Positions 14,440 through 23,533 are shown, counted from the first letter of the stretch. The stretch: DNA of 64,000 nt from Carnobacterium divergens (GCF_900258435.1 NZ_LT992558.1:507370-571369); one strand, 5' to 3'. Notes: generated from the letters alone by a model not told the origin. Program-made: numbers and translations.

Positions 14440-16788
14440 ATGAATCAAAAGAATCGTTTATCTGTAAGGAAATTGGTTGAGTTTGTATTAAAAAAAGGCA
14501 GTATTGACGAACGTTATACAGGTTCTTCGCATACTGCAATCGAAGGCACAAAGATTCATCAAAAAATTCAAAAAGAAGCTGGGGATAACTATCAAAAAGA
14601 AGTGTTCCTAAAAAAAGAGCTGTTAATAAATAAACGAGATTACTCCATCGAAGGACGAGCAGATGGCGTTGTAGAAGAAAAAACAGGAGAATATTGGATT
14701 GATGAAATCAAAACCTCTGAAATAGCCTTTGATTTGATTCCTGATAATACTCTAGATCTATTTTGGGGACAACTAATGTGTTACGGGTATTTATTAGCTG
14801 TGGAAAAAGAATTAACTGAAATTGAATTGCAGTTAACCTACTACGAAACATTGGAGGAAAAAATAACTCGATCTAGAAAAAAAGTAACCTTTACTGAATT
14901 AGCCTCTTTTTTTAATCACTTAATTGAACAATATGAAAAATGGGTGATTTTTAATGACAATTGGCGTATTCTACGCAATCAATCCATTAAACAACTTCCT
15001 TTCCCCTATGGCGATTATCGTTCAGGTCAAAGAGAATTGGCTGTTGCAGTATATAAAACGATTGTAACGGAACAAAATTTATACTGTGAAGCGCCAACTG
15101 GAATTGGCAAAACAATGTCTACTTTATTTCCAGCGGTGAAATCGATTGGGGAAGAGAAAGCTGAAAAATTATTTTATTTAACAGCTAAAACCATTACACG
15201 TCAAGTAGCAGAAGATGCAGTCGAACAAATGGAACGAAATGGAGCAAAACTAAAGAGTGTTACGTTAACGGCTAAAGATAAAATTTGTTTTTTAAATGAA
15301 CGTAAATGTGATCCGGAACATTGTGTATTTGCACGAGGCTACTATGATCGATTGAATGAAGCACTATTTGAATTGCTTCAGCAAGAAAATCATTTTACAA
15401 GAGACATTGTGGAAAATTATGCTAGAAAATACACGCTATGTCCGTTTGAATTGTCTTTAGATATTAGTCTATGGTGTGATATTATTATTTGCGATTATAA
15501 TTATTTGTTTGATCCGATTGTTTATTTGAAGCGTTTTTTTAACGAGGAAAAAAACGACTATGTTTTTTTGATTGATGAAGTCCATAATTTAGTTGATCGG
15601 TCACGGGAAATGTTCTCGGCAAGTTTATCAGAACAAAAAATAGCACTAGTATACAAGGAGTTGTTGAAAGAAGATCAGAAACAACGACGTGTGATGAACC
15701 GCCTGATAAAAGATTTTAAAAGTTTTAGAACAAACTGTGGAGAACGAGATTTTATGACTCAAAGCGAACCTGCGGATTTATTTTTAAAACATGTAACTAA
15801 ATTTACTGAGGGCACTAAGGAATGGTTGTTGGCGAATCAACAATCTAGCAGTCATTCGAAAATGGTAGAGCTTTATTTTGAGGCGCTAACGTATTTAAAA
15901 ATTTCAGAGCTTTATGACGAACGATACGTAACTTATGTTCATTTAGTAGGAGAGGATGTACTTATTAAACAATTTTGTTTAAATCCTTCTTTTCTAATCA
16001 ATCAAACGTTGAAGCGTGGAAAAGCCTCTGTTTTATTTTCAGCAACCTTGTCTCCGATTAATTATTTTGCGCAATTGCTAGGAGGAGAGGAAAAGCCTTT
16101 GATGTATCAATTGCCTTCGCCTTTTAAGCAAGAACATCAATTTTTAGCAATTGCGAATTACATTGATACTCGTTACCAAGTGCGGCAGGATAGCTATCAA
16201 CCAATTGCAAGTGCTTTAAATATAATGGTTAGTCAAAAAAAGGGGAATTACTTATTCTTTTTTCCGTCCTATCACTATTTAGAAGCGGTTTATCAAGTAT
16301 TTATTGAAAACAATCCGACAATAGAGACTGTAGTTCAAGAAAGAGTCATGGATGAAGGGCAACGTGAATCGTTTTTAAAGAAGTTTAAAAATGCTCCGGA
16401 ATCAAGTTTAGCTGGTTTTTGTGTACTGGGAGGGATTTTTTCAGAAGGGATTGACTTAAAAGGTGAACGCCTTATTGGTGTGGCTATAGTTGGCGTGGGG
16501 CTGGCACAGTTGAATGTAGAAGCTGACTTGGTACGAAAACATTATCAACTCGAAAACCAGGAGGGGTATCAATTTGCCTATCAAATCCCTGGTATGAATA
16601 AGGTTCTACAGGCTGCAGGTCGTGTAATTAGAAGTGAAATGGATCGTGGTGTTGTCTTATTATTGGACCAACGTTTTAATGCTAAGAGATACAGGGAGTT
16701 ATTCCCAGAGCATTGGCAAAGAATGGAAATTAGTCGTAATGAAAGTCAGTTGAAGCAACAGGTAGGTGCATTTTGGGAACAAAAATAA
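14440..16788 (+). CDS. DinG/XPD-type Fe-S helicase with N-terminal PD-(D/E)XK nuclease-like domain
   Basis: 782 residues. Residues ~60-180 hold a RecB-like nuclease core: GRADGVVEE and WIDEIKTSE give the D...ExK catalytic set, followed by Q-containing helix WGQLMCYGY. The helicase part has Walker A EAPTGIGKT near residue 225, an Fe-S cluster with four Cys (KICFL, RKC, EHC, TLC), DEVH box LIDEVHNL near residue 385, SATLSP near 535 and the motif VI segment QAAGRVIRS near 730. XPD/DinG helicases unwind DNA 5' to 3'. The fused nuclease suggests a DNA repair role. The ATG at 14440 is preferred; a GTG six bases earlier is possible. It is monocistronic, with its own terminator. Confidence 0.85.
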   Translation: MNQKNRLSVRKLVEFVLKKGSIDERYTGSSHTAIEGTKIHQKIQKEAGDNYQKEVFLKKELLINKRDYSIEGRADGVVEEKTGEYWIDEIKTSEIAFDLIPDNTLDLFWGQLMCYGYLLAVEKELTEIELQLTYYETLEEKITRSRKKVTFTELASFFNHLIEQYEKWVIFNDNWRILRNQSIKQLPFPYGDYRSGQRELAVAVYKTIVTEQNLYCEAPTGIGKTMSTLFPAVKSIGEEKAEKLFYLTAKTITRQVAEDAVEQMERNGAKLKSVTLTAKDKICFLNERKCDPEHCVFARGYYDRLNEALFELLQQENHFTRDIVENYARKYTLCPFELSLDISLWCDIIICDYNYLFDPIVYLKRFFNEEKNDYVFLIDEVHNLVDRSREMFSASLSEQKIALVYKELLKEDQKQRRVMNRLIKDFKSFRTNCGERDFMTQSEPADLFLKHVTKFTEGTKEWLLANQQSSSHSKMVELYFEALTYLKISELYDERYVTYVHLVGEDVLIKQFCLNPSFLINQTLKRGKASVLFSATLSPINYFAQLLGGEEKPLMYQLPSPFKQEHQFLAIANYIDTRYQVRQDSYQPIASALNIMVSQKKGNYLFFFPSYHYLEAVYQVFIENNPTIETVVQERVMDEGQRESFLKKFKNAPESSLAGFCVLGGIFSEGIDLKGERLIGVAIVGVGLAQLNVEADLVRKHYQLENQEGYQFAYQIPGMNKVLQAAGRVIRSEMDRGVVLLLDQRFNAKRYRELFPEHWQRMEISRNESQLKQQVGAFWEQK

Positions 16789-16829
16789 AGATTGCTATGA
16801 AAGGATTTCTTTCATAGCAATCTTTTTTA
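16789..16829 (+). terminator. Terminator after helicase gene
   Basis: Stem AGATTGCTATGAAAG with its perfect complement around a five-base loop, then T6. Confidence 0.88.
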
Positions 16830-16858
16830 TTTACAAATTATACCTAGTGGGGTATAAT
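16830..16858 (+). promoter_or_regulatory. cst operon promoter with CstR-like operator in the spacer
   Basis: TTTACA, 17 bases, TATAAT. The spacer and -10 contain ATACCTAGTGGGGTAT (16840-16855), an imperfect palindrome of the CsoR/CstR type (ATACCC...GGGTAT). A repressor bound here would cover the -10, so derepression by persulfides is the likely control. Confidence 0.75.
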
Positions 16859-16934
16859 TTGTTTTGGATACGGTAGGAGGTATTTTTAGTGTTCTCCTAA
16901 ATGAATCGTAAAGACTGAAAGGATTGTGTATAAC

Positions 16935-17243
16935 ATGTTTTTCTTTAAAAAAATTCCCAGTATCACAACAAAAGAGTTAGAAGAAATGTTACCTAAGAAA
17001 CCGATGATTGTTGATGTTCGTGAGCCACAAGAGTTTAGTGGTGGCCATATTTCTATTGCTAAAAATATTCCGTTAAAAAAGGTGCGTAACTATCAAACTA
17101 AAGCACCTGTTTACATTATTTGTCAGTCTGGTATGCGAAGCAAACAAGCGGTGAAGCTATTACGAGCGAAAGGGATAGATGCAGTCAACGTTAAGGGCGG
17201 AATGATGAGTTGGTCTGGCAAAGTTAGAGGAGGAAAATTATAA
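16935..17243 (+). CDS. Single-domain rhodanese (sulfurtransferase), first gene of cst-type operon
   Basis: 102 residues. The rhodanese signature VDVREPQEFSGGHI and active loop CQSGMRS are present, the Cys being the persulfide carrier. There is no signal peptide, although FFFKK at the start is hydrophobic and could touch the membrane. AAAGGA lies eleven bases before the ATG at 16935. A GTG nine bases earlier is too close to that site. Rhodaneses of this type move sulfane sulfur between low-molecular-weight thiols. The gene overlaps the reductase start by one base. Confidence 0.88.
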   Translation: MFFFKKIPSITTKELEEMLPKKPMIVDVREPQEFSGGHISIAKNIPLKKVRNYQTKAPVYIICQSGMRSKQAVKLLRAKGIDAVNVKGGMMSWSGKVRGGKL

Positions 17244-18892
17244 TGAAATTTGTTATTATAGGTGGAGTAGCTGGTGGGATGTCAGCGGCTACTCGTTTAA
17301 GAAGATTGAACGAAGATGCGGAGATTATTGTGTTAGAAAAAGGACCCTATGTATCTTTTGCAAATTGTGGCTTGCCTTATTATGTTTCAGGAGAAATTCA
17401 GCAACGCCAAGAATTGCTAGTACAAACACCAGAACAATTAAAGGCACGTTTTCAACTAGATGTTCGACCATTTAGTGAAGCCATTTCAATTGATGCTGAA
17501 AATAAAGTGGTACAGGTTCGAAATGATGAAGGAGAGTATTCTTTGTCTTATGACAAGTTAATTTTATCGCCAGGAGCCAAACCGTTTATTCCGCCTATTA
17601 AAGGGTTGGATCAAGCAAGCAATGTCTTTACCCTTAGAAATGTACCGGATGTTGACCAAATTATGAAATTTACCATTAGTCAAAATCCGAAAAAAGCGAT
17701 GGTTATCGGTGCTGGGTTTATCGGTTTGGAAATGGCCGAAAGTTTAGCAAAAAGAGGGATAGACGTAACCATTGTCGAAAAAGCGCCTCATGTACTGCCT
17801 CCTATTGATGAAGAAATGGCCGCTTTTGTTACCAAAGAATTAAAAGCCAATCAAGTAACGGTTTTGACAGGAACGTCAGCAACCGCCTTTACGAACAACG
17901 GTCGAAGTGTTTTGTTGGAAAATGGCGAAGAAATTGCAACAGATTTAATTATTTTATCAGTTGGCGTTCAACCTGAAAATACATTGGCTCTACAAGCTGG
18001 TATTGAAACAGGAATGCGTGGAGGAATTCTAGTAGATGAACACTATCAAACGAGTCAAAAGGATATTTATGCTGTTGGCGACGCTATTTTGGTGAAACAA
18101 TTTACGAGCCAAGAAGATGCGTTGATTTCTCTAGCATCTCCTGCTAACCGACAAGGTCGACAAGTCGCAGATGTTTTATCAGGTATCCCCCGCAAAAATT
18201 TAGGAAGCTTAGGTACAGCAATTGTTCGCGTCTTTAGCCAAGCAGTTGCTTCAACCGGCTTAACAGAACGCCAATTAATGGCCCTTGGTCTAGAGTATAA
18301 GAGTGTCCACGTTCAAGGGAAAAGCCATGCTGGGTATTTTCCTCATGCAGAAGGAATTTTGCTGAAACTGTTATTTAATCCTACAACAGGGGAATTGTAC
18401 GGCGCTCAGGCAATTGGGAAAGATGGCGTGGATAAACGCATTGATATTATTGCAACGGCGATTAAAGGTCGTTTGACTGTTGAGGATTTACCAGAATTGG
18501 AATTTAGCTATGCACCTCCATTTGGCTCTGCAAAAGATCCAGTGAATATGGCGGGTTATGCTGCATTAAACATTATGGAAGGTATTTCTGAGTCGATTCA
18601 GTGGTATGAATTAACAGAAAAACAAGCAGAAGGAGCCTTTTTATTAGATGTTCGAACAACCAATGAGGTAGCTCAAGGTAGTTTAAAAGGTGCGTATCAC
18701 ATTCCGTTAGATGATTTGAGATGCCGTCTTCATGAATTGCCAAAAGACAAAGAGATTATTGTAAGTTGTCAAAGTGGATTACGTAGCTATCTTGCAGAAC
18801 GTATTTTAAAACAATCAGGTTATCAAGCGAAAAATTTAGACGGCGCATTTAACCTGTATTCAACTATAAAACCAGAGGAGATCGTAAAATAA
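17243..18892 (+). CDS. CoA-disulfide/CoA-persulfide reductase with C-terminal rhodanese domain
   Basis: 549 residues. The N-terminal FAD/NADH-dependent disulfide reductase begins IIGGVAGGMSAATRLRR and has the single catalytic Cys of the CoADR family in FANCGLPYYVSG (C43). GAGFIGLEMAE binds NADH and YAVGDA closes the FAD site. The last ~100 residues are a rhodanese domain with CQSGLRS. Such CoADR-RHD enzymes reduce CoA disulfide, CoA persulfide and polysulfide, and in Enterococcus faecalis a relative is the CoA persulfide reductase of the sulfide-responsive regulon. Neighbouring rhodaneses and CstR support that role. Confidence 0.9.
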   Translation: MKFVIIGGVAGGMSAATRLRRLNEDAEIIVLEKGPYVSFANCGLPYYVSGEIQQRQELLVQTPEQLKARFQLDVRPFSEAISIDAENKVVQVRNDEGEYSLSYDKLILSPGAKPFIPPIKGLDQASNVFTLRNVPDVDQIMKFTISQNPKKAMVIGAGFIGLEMAESLAKRGIDVTIVEKAPHVLPPIDEEMAAFVTKELKANQVTVLTGTSATAFTNNGRSVLLENGEEIATDLIILSVGVQPENTLALQAGIETGMRGGILVDEHYQTSQKDIYAVGDAILVKQFTSQEDALISLASPANRQGRQVADVLSGIPRKNLGSLGTAIVRVFSQAVASTGLTERQLMALGLEYKSVHVQGKSHAGYFPHAEGILLKLLFNPTTGELYGAQAIGKDGVDKRIDIIATAIKGRLTVEDLPELEFSYAPPFGSAKDPVNMAGYAALNIMEGISESIQWYELTEKQAEGAFLLDVRTTNEVAQGSLKGAYHIPLDDLRCRLHELPKDKEIIVSCQSGLRSYLAERILKQSGYQAKNLDGAFNLYSTIKPEEIVK

Positions 18893-19197
18893 TGTATCAA
18901 TCAATTACAATGCCAGAATTTGAACAATTAGTGAAACAAGGGGGAGTATCCATCCTAGACGTTCGTGAACCGAATGAATTTAGTGGAGGTCATATTAAAG
19001 AGGCTGTTTTAATGCCTTTAAATTCTATTCCAGAACAATTAGATCAATTAAATAAAGAAGAGACTTATTATGTTATTTGTCATTCTGGCATGCGTTCAGC
19101 ATCAGCAAGTGCTTTTTTAGCAGGAGAGGGTTATAACGTTATCAATGTCATGGGTGGCATGTCTGCTTGGAAAGGAGAGACTCTTAGTGGAATGTGA
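18892..19197 (+). CDS. Second single-domain rhodanese of cst-type operon
   Basis: 101 residues with LDVREPNEFSGGHI and active loop CHSGMRS. It is clearly a paralogue of the first rhodanese in the operon, differing mainly in the first ~20 residues and the loop residue after Cys (His instead of Gln). The start overlaps the reductase stop (TAATG) and its 3' end overlaps the start of the regulator gene, so the four genes form a tight operon. It is a likely persulfide relay between the reductase and cell thiols. Confidence 0.88.
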   Translation: MYQSITMPEFEQLVKQGGVSILDVREPNEFSGGHIKEAVLMPLNSIPEQLDQLNKEETYYVICHSGMRSASASAFLAGEGYNVINVMGGMSAWKGETLSGM

Positions 19198-19447
19198 TAA
19201 AAAAATATTAAATCGTCTGAAACGTTCAGAAGGTCAAATTAGAGGCGTTTTGAAAATGATAGAAGAAGAGCGAGAATGCCAAGATGTTATCACGCAACTT
19301 TCAGCAGTCCGTTCAAGTATTGATAAAGTAATGGGGATTATGGTAGCTGAAAATCTTGTTCAGTGCATTGAAGAAAGTGACAATAGCAAAGAAGTCTATG
19401 AACAGCGCGTTAAGGAAGCAATTGATTTAATTGTAAAAGTAAAATAA
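19187..19447 (+). CDS. cstR: CstR-type persulfide-sensing repressor (CsoR family)
   Basis: 86 residues from the GTG at 19187, which has AAAGGAGAG seven bases upstream. The all-helical CsoR fold is marked by LKRSEGQIRGVLKMIEE. Cysteines fall at positions 31 and 60, the same numbers as the sensing pair of Staphylococcus aureus CstR, and the histidine used for copper in CsoR is absent. This argues for sulfane-sulfur sensing rather than copper. Oxidation links the two Cys across the dimer and releases DNA. It is the last gene of the operon and probably acts on the operator at 16840-16855. Confidence 0.87.
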   Translation: MECDKKILNRLKRSEGQIRGVLKMIEEERECQDVITQLSAVRSSIDKVMGIMVAENLVQCIEESDNSKEVYEQRVKEAIDLIVKVK

Positions 19448-19448
19448 A

Positions 19449-19486
19449 GAAAAAACGCTGTATCCATTGGATACAGCGTTTTTTTT
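19449..19486 (+). terminator. Terminator after cstR
   Basis: Stem AACGCTGTATCC/GGATACAGCGTT with a three-base loop, flanked by A and T runs, so possibly bidirectional. Confidence 0.9.
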
Positions 19487-19591
19487 TGATTAACTGAGAT
19501 AGTAGGGTATCTTTTAGTATAGTTTTATTTTTTGAGGTTTTAAATAAGAATTAGTAATTTAAATTTATCGATTACTTAAAAAGAAGAGGGG

Positions 19592-20800
19592 TTACTTTTT
19601 AAGTTTGATTTTAACTTTAGTATTGTCTGTAAATTGTGCTTGTAATTGGAATTGTTTGTAATCTGAACCCGCATTTAATTTTTTAACAACGTGTTTTTCA
19701 ATGTCTGATTGACTAGCAGAATTCAAATCGATACCAGTTAAAACAGCTTTTACTTTTTCTTCAGCTTTAGCGCCTTGGAAGTTTTCGTTTGTTAAGCCAT
19801 TTTTGTATTGAGCTTTAATAGTTCCGTTAGAATTTACTTGATATTGTAATTGGATATCGCCTTTTTTATAATCAAGTTCGATTTGCAATTGACGGATATC
19901 TGAAGTTTGTTCAGCACTTTCTTCTTCACCAGCGTTTGATGAATCACCGGGTTTTTCAGTTTCTGGAGCTTCAACTTCTGGAACGGATTCATGAGATTGA
20001 ACGCCTAATTCAGCTTTAGGGAAATTGTTTTTGATAACAATTACTTTAAAGTCTAAGTTCGCAACATTTGCAACTTTTTGTAAAAGAGCAAGTGATTGGC
20101 TAGCGTTTAATTTAACACGGTTTGCAATTAAAGTAGCTTCAGAAGCTTCATAACCAGCTTTTTCCCAAACTTTAGCATCTGTCAACGCTTTTTGGATAGC
20201 AGCAGCATTTTTAGTTGTTAGTTCAAGTCCAGTTAATTCTTTAATTTCAGCTTTCGTGAATAAAGTGATTGATTTGTACGCATTCGATTCAATTACAGTG
20301 CCTAATGGAGTTGATGTTTCTGGAACTTCAACTTCAGGTGTTTCTGTTCCTGGGTTACTTACTTCAGGTTTTTCAGTTTCTGGAGCAGATACGTAATTTT
20401 GAACGCCGATTTCAGCTTTTGGATAGTAGTTATTTTTTACAAGAGTCACTTTAAATTGTAAATTAGAAGTGTTTGCCATTTTCTTTAAAAGGTTTAAAGA
20501 TTGGTTGTAGCTTAATTTAACACGGTTTGCAATCAAAGTAGCTTCAGAAGTTTCGTAACCCGCTTCTTCCCAAACAGCTACTTCAGATAAAGCTTTTTGG
20601 ATAGCAGGTGCATTTTTAACAGTTACATTAAGACCTGTTAATGATTTGATTTCAGCTTTGCTAAATAATGTCACCGATTTGTATTGATTTGACTCAAGAA
20701 CTGTTTCTGCGTGAGCTTTTGGGCTAACGGCTAACGTTGACATTGCGCCAACTGATAAAACTAGACCTGCAATTAATGTTGATTTTGTTAATTTGTTCAT
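19592..20800 (-). CDS. Secreted protein with two tandem repeats and a YusW-like C-terminal domain
   Basis: 402 residues. The Sec signal peptide ends in AHA (cleavage about residue 31). Two ~100-residue repeats follow (about 35-135 and 170-268), both with YKS-T-LF-KAEIK-LTGL and ATLIANRVKL. They are joined by a Pro/Glu/Thr-rich linker of the cell-wall-spanning kind. A second acidic linker leads to a C-terminal ~100-residue domain (IELDYKKGDIQLQYQ, YKNGLTNE) resembling YusW. There is no LPXTG or lipobox, so it is probably released or loosely wall-bound. Function is unknown. GGAGG lies near the start on the minus strand. It sits alone between two plus-strand units. Confidence 0.7.
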   Translation of the reverse strand: MNKLTKSTLIAGLVLSVGAMSTLAVSPKAHAETVLESNQYKSVTLFSKAEIKSLTGLNVTVKNAPAIQKALSEVAVWEEAGYETSEATLIANRVKLSYNQSLNLLKKMANTSNLQFKVTLVKNNYYPKAEIGVQNYVSAPETEKPEVSNPGTETPEVEVPETSTPLGTVIESNAYKSITLFTKAEIKELTGLELTTKNAAAIQKALTDAKVWEKAGYEASEATLIANRVKLNASQSLALLQKVANVANLDFKVIVIKNNFPKAELGVQSHESVPEVEAPETEKPGDSSNAGEEESAEQTSDIRQLQIELDYKKGDIQLQYQVNSNGTIKAQYKNGLTNENFQGAKAEEKVKAVLTGIDLNSASQSDIEKHVVKKLNAGSDYKQFQLQAQFTDNTKVKIKLKK

Positions 20801-20825
20801 AATGTAGAACCTCCTAAGTTTTTTT

Positions 20826-20897
20826 CTACTATTTTTTGATTACTAGTTAATGAATAGTAGCTGACGTCAGTATACGAAGAAAAATTTAAAAATACAA
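20826..20897 (-). promoter_or_regulatory. Promoter and palindromes of the secreted-protein gene
   Basis: On the minus strand, TTGTAT (20892-20897), 17 bases, TATACT (20869-20874). The perfect palindrome CTGACGTCAG (20861-20870) overlaps the -10 edge and could be an operator. Inside the leader an inverted repeat CTACTATT/AATAGTAG (20826-20833 and 20853-20860) can form a hairpin. Confidence 0.65.
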
Positions 20898-21113
20898 CCG
20901 TTTTGTTTTTTTAAAATTTCTCGAATTTGAGTAATAAATTGTAAAAAATTGATTTAACTGCTTTTGCGGAACTATTTATAGGTCAAAAAGTTTATAATAT
21001 AGTTGGATTATTCATTTTTTTGGAAGGATTTAGTTGAAAAGTAGGAAGTTTTGCAAAAAAAGTGTAGAATATAGAAGAGATGAATGAACAACTGGTTCAG
21101 AGAGGAATTTAAA
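20898..21113. other. AT-rich spacer before the methyltransferase gene
   Basis: Mostly A/T with TATAAT near 20994-20999 as a possible -10, but no matching -35 at good distance. No frame or repeat seen. Confidence 0.4.
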
Positions 21114-21722
21114 ATGGCAGATCATTATTATACAAACAAACCCAAAACCGAATCGAAAGAGAGTGCTTGGACTTATCAATTAAAAGGCTTTGATTTTAAA
21201 TTTGTTACCGATTTAGGAGTGTTTTCAAAAAAAACAGTGGATTTCGGCTCGCGCTTATTAATAGAAACAATTGATTTAAAGGATGTAGTCAGTGGTGATG
21301 TGTTAGATGTGGGTTGTGGATACGGTCCGATGGGCTTATCTTTTGCTAAAGCAGATCCAGATCGTCACGTTGAAATGGTTGACGTAAACGAGCGAGCGCT
21401 AGGACTAGCAAAACAAAATGCTTCGAATAATCGTATTTCAAATGTTTTAATTCACCCGTCAGATGTCTATGAACAAGTTGAGGGAAAAGAATTTGCACTG
21501 ATTGTAAGCAATCCCCCGATTCGTGCAGGTAAAACAGTCGTTCATACCATTTTGACTGAGGCGTATTCATACTTGAAAAAAGATGGAAAGCTAGTTATTG
21601 TAATTCAAAAGAAACAAGGGGCACCAAGTGGAATGAAAAAAATGGAAGAAACCTTTGGAAATGCTGAAGTTATCGCTAAAGATAAAGGTTATTGGATTAT
21701 CCAAAGCATTAAGAAAGACTAA
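21114..21722 (+). CDS. RsmC/YbxB-type SAM-dependent methyltransferase
   Basis: 202 residues. SAM-binding motif I is VLDVGCGYGPMGLSFAK near residue 63, with acidic VDVNERA after it. Motif IV is SNPPIRAGK near residue 130, the NPP pattern of N-methylating rRNA enzymes. The family includes RsmC (16S rRNA guanine N2) and Bacillus YbxB, whose gene also lies between rplL and rpoB, so position supports the assignment. The start at 21114 (MADHYYTNKP) follows AGAGGAA; an upstream ATG adds ten non-conserved residues. The substrate is inferred. Confidence 0.85.
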   Translation: MADHYYTNKPKTESKESAWTYQLKGFDFKFVTDLGVFSKKTVDFGSRLLIETIDLKDVVSGDVLDVGCGYGPMGLSFAKADPDRHVEMVDVNERALGLAKQNASNNRISNVLIHPSDVYEQVEGKEFALIVSNPPIRAGKTVVHTILTEAYSYLKKDGKLVIVIQKKQGAPSGMKKMEETFGNAEVIAKDKGYWIIQSIKKD

Positions 21723-21724
21723 AT

Positions 21725-21770
21725 AAAAACGTCAAAAGAAAAGTGTTTGTTTTTCTTTTGATGTTTTTTT
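21725..21770 (+). terminator. Terminator after methyltransferase gene
   Basis: Stem CGTCAAAAGAAAA/TTTTCTTTTGATG, then T7. Confidence 0.85.
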
Positions 21771-21863
21771 ATTTTCTAGAAAAATGTTATTAAATCATTT
21801 CCATTCATTTTTACATAGTGTATACTAAAAAAATATACTGAATTAAGAAGGGGATTAGATAAG

Positions 21864-22574
21864 ATGGAAGTAATTAAGTTAATAGGTATTTTGATTATTC
21901 TAGTTGGCTTTATTTTTAAGTTTGACACAATTGCTGTGGTATTGGTAGCAGCATTAGCAACAGCATTAGTTTCAGGGATTTCAATTCCAGATTTTTTAAC
22001 GATGTTAGGAGAAGCGTTTGTTTCCAATCGTTTAGTTACGTTATTTTTACTAACATTACCTATGATCGGTTTATCTGAACGTTTTGGTTTACGTCAGCAA
22101 GCGGTTGTATTAATTGAAAAAATGAATGGGTTAACGCCAGGGCGTTTTTTAACAATCTATATGATTATTCGTGAATTAGCAGGTTTCTTTTCAATTCGTG
22201 TACAAGGCCATACACAATTCATTCGTCCAATCGTCAATCCGATGGCACAAGCTGCAGCATTGACTAAATATGGTGAAATTACGCCAGAAGATGAAGACAA
22301 AATCAAAGCAAAAGCAGCCGCGACCGAAAACTTTGGGAATTTCTTTGCTCAAAATACGTTTATTGCAGCTGCGGGAGTATTATTGATTGAAGCCACAATG
22401 AATTCCTTAGGTTATAAAGCAACAGCGGTAGCGATTGCACAAGCATCCATTCCAATCGCGTTGATTATGTTGTTATTAGTTGCAACTTCAAATGTTTTAT
22501 TTGATAAAAAAATGGCTAAAAAATATGGCATGGAAAAAGTTGAAGAAATTAAAAGCAAAGGAGGACGTTCTTAA
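21864..22574 (+). CDS. DUF969 membrane protein, putative transporter half
   Basis: 236 residues with five to six hydrophobic segments. The sequence around RFGLRQQAVVLIEKMNGLTPG and IRVQGHTQFIRPIVNPMAQA is typical of DUF969. The family is nearly always encoded directly before a DUF979 protein, and the two are thought to make one permease. It overlaps the next gene by one base (TAATG). Position before pcp suggests it carries pyroglutamyl compounds, which is inference. Confidence 0.8.
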   Translation: MEVIKLIGILIILVGFIFKFDTIAVVLVAALATALVSGISIPDFLTMLGEAFVSNRLVTLFLLTLPMIGLSERFGLRQQAVVLIEKMNGLTPGRFLTIYMIIRELAGFFSIRVQGHTQFIRPIVNPMAQAAALTKYGEITPEDEDKIKAKAAATENFGNFFAQNTFIAAAGVLLIEATMNSLGYKATAVAIAQASIPIALIMLLLVATSNVLFDKKMAKKYGMEKVEEIKSKGGRS

Positions 22575-23497
22575 TGGAAAGTTTAATCAATAATTTATTG
22601 GAGTTCTTCTATATTTTAATCGGTTTGTTGTTAATGACAACAGCTGCACGTGTATTTATGGATCAAACACATCCAACGAGAATAGGAACGTCTTTATTTT
22701 GGATGTTACTAGGAATTGTTTTTGCTTTTGGAAACTTTATTCCGTTTATGATTGATGGCATCATTATTTTAGTGATGGGTATTTTGACGTTGTTTAAACA
22801 AGTTCAAATCGGCAAATTAGCTGAATTAAATGAAGCAGAATCAGAAGCTGCTTCTAAAAGAATTGGTGCATGGATTTTTCTACCATGTATCTTACTAGCC
22901 GCTTTGGCAGTTGGAATTGCTCAACTAACACCATTAGGTGGTCAAGTTGGGATTGGGTTAGCTTCAATTGGTTCGTTACTTGTTGTTATTTTCATTACGA
23001 AAGCAAAACCTAAAACTGTCTTAGACGATTCAGATCGTATGATTCAACAAGTTGGAACAACCGGGATTTTACCTCAATTACTAGCTGCTTTAGGTGTGAT
23101 TTTCACACAAGCTGGTGTTGGGACAGTGATTTCGAATGGTATCTCAACAGTAGTTCCAGAAGGGAACCGCTTAGCAGGTGTTATTGCCTATTGTCTAGGA
23201 ATGGTTATTTTCACAATGATTATGGGAAATGGATTTGCAGCCTTTACAGTTATTACTGCTGGAATCGGTGTTCCTTTTGTGATGATGCAAGGAGCTGACC
23301 CAGTTGTGGCTGGAGCGCTTGCAATGACGGCAGGTTTTTGTGGAACGCTACTAACACCAATGGCAGCGAACTTCAATGCGTTGCCAGCAGCCTTATTAGA
23401 AATGAAAGATACAAACGGTGTTATCCGAGCGCAAGCGCCGTTAGCGATTTTAATGATTTTAATTCACATCGTCTTAATGTATTTCTGGGCGTTTTAA
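22574..23497 (+). CDS. DUF979 membrane protein, putative transporter half
   Basis: 307 residues with eight or nine membrane spans. GNGFAAFTVITAGIGVPF and CGTLLTPMAANFNALP near the C-terminus look like the substrate-site hairpins of ion-coupled permeases. It is the partner of the DUF969 protein just upstream. It is followed 36 bases later by pcp, so the membrane pair and the peptidase are probably co-expressed. Confidence 0.8.
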   Translation: MESLINNLLEFFYILIGLLLMTTAARVFMDQTHPTRIGTSLFWMLLGIVFAFGNFIPFMIDGIIILVMGILTLFKQVQIGKLAELNEAESEAASKRIGAWIFLPCILLAALAVGIAQLTPLGGQVGIGLASIGSLLVVIFITKAKPKTVLDDSDRMIQQVGTTGILPQLLAALGVIFTQAGVGTVISNGISTVVPEGNRLAGVIAYCLGMVIFTMIMGNGFAAFTVITAGIGVPFVMMQGADPVVAGALAMTAGFCGTLLTPMAANFNALPAALLEMKDTNGVIRAQAPLAILMILIHIVLMYFWAF

Positions 23498-23533
23498 AAA
23501 ATAAATTTTAAGGATAGAAAGGAAGTAAAGTAT

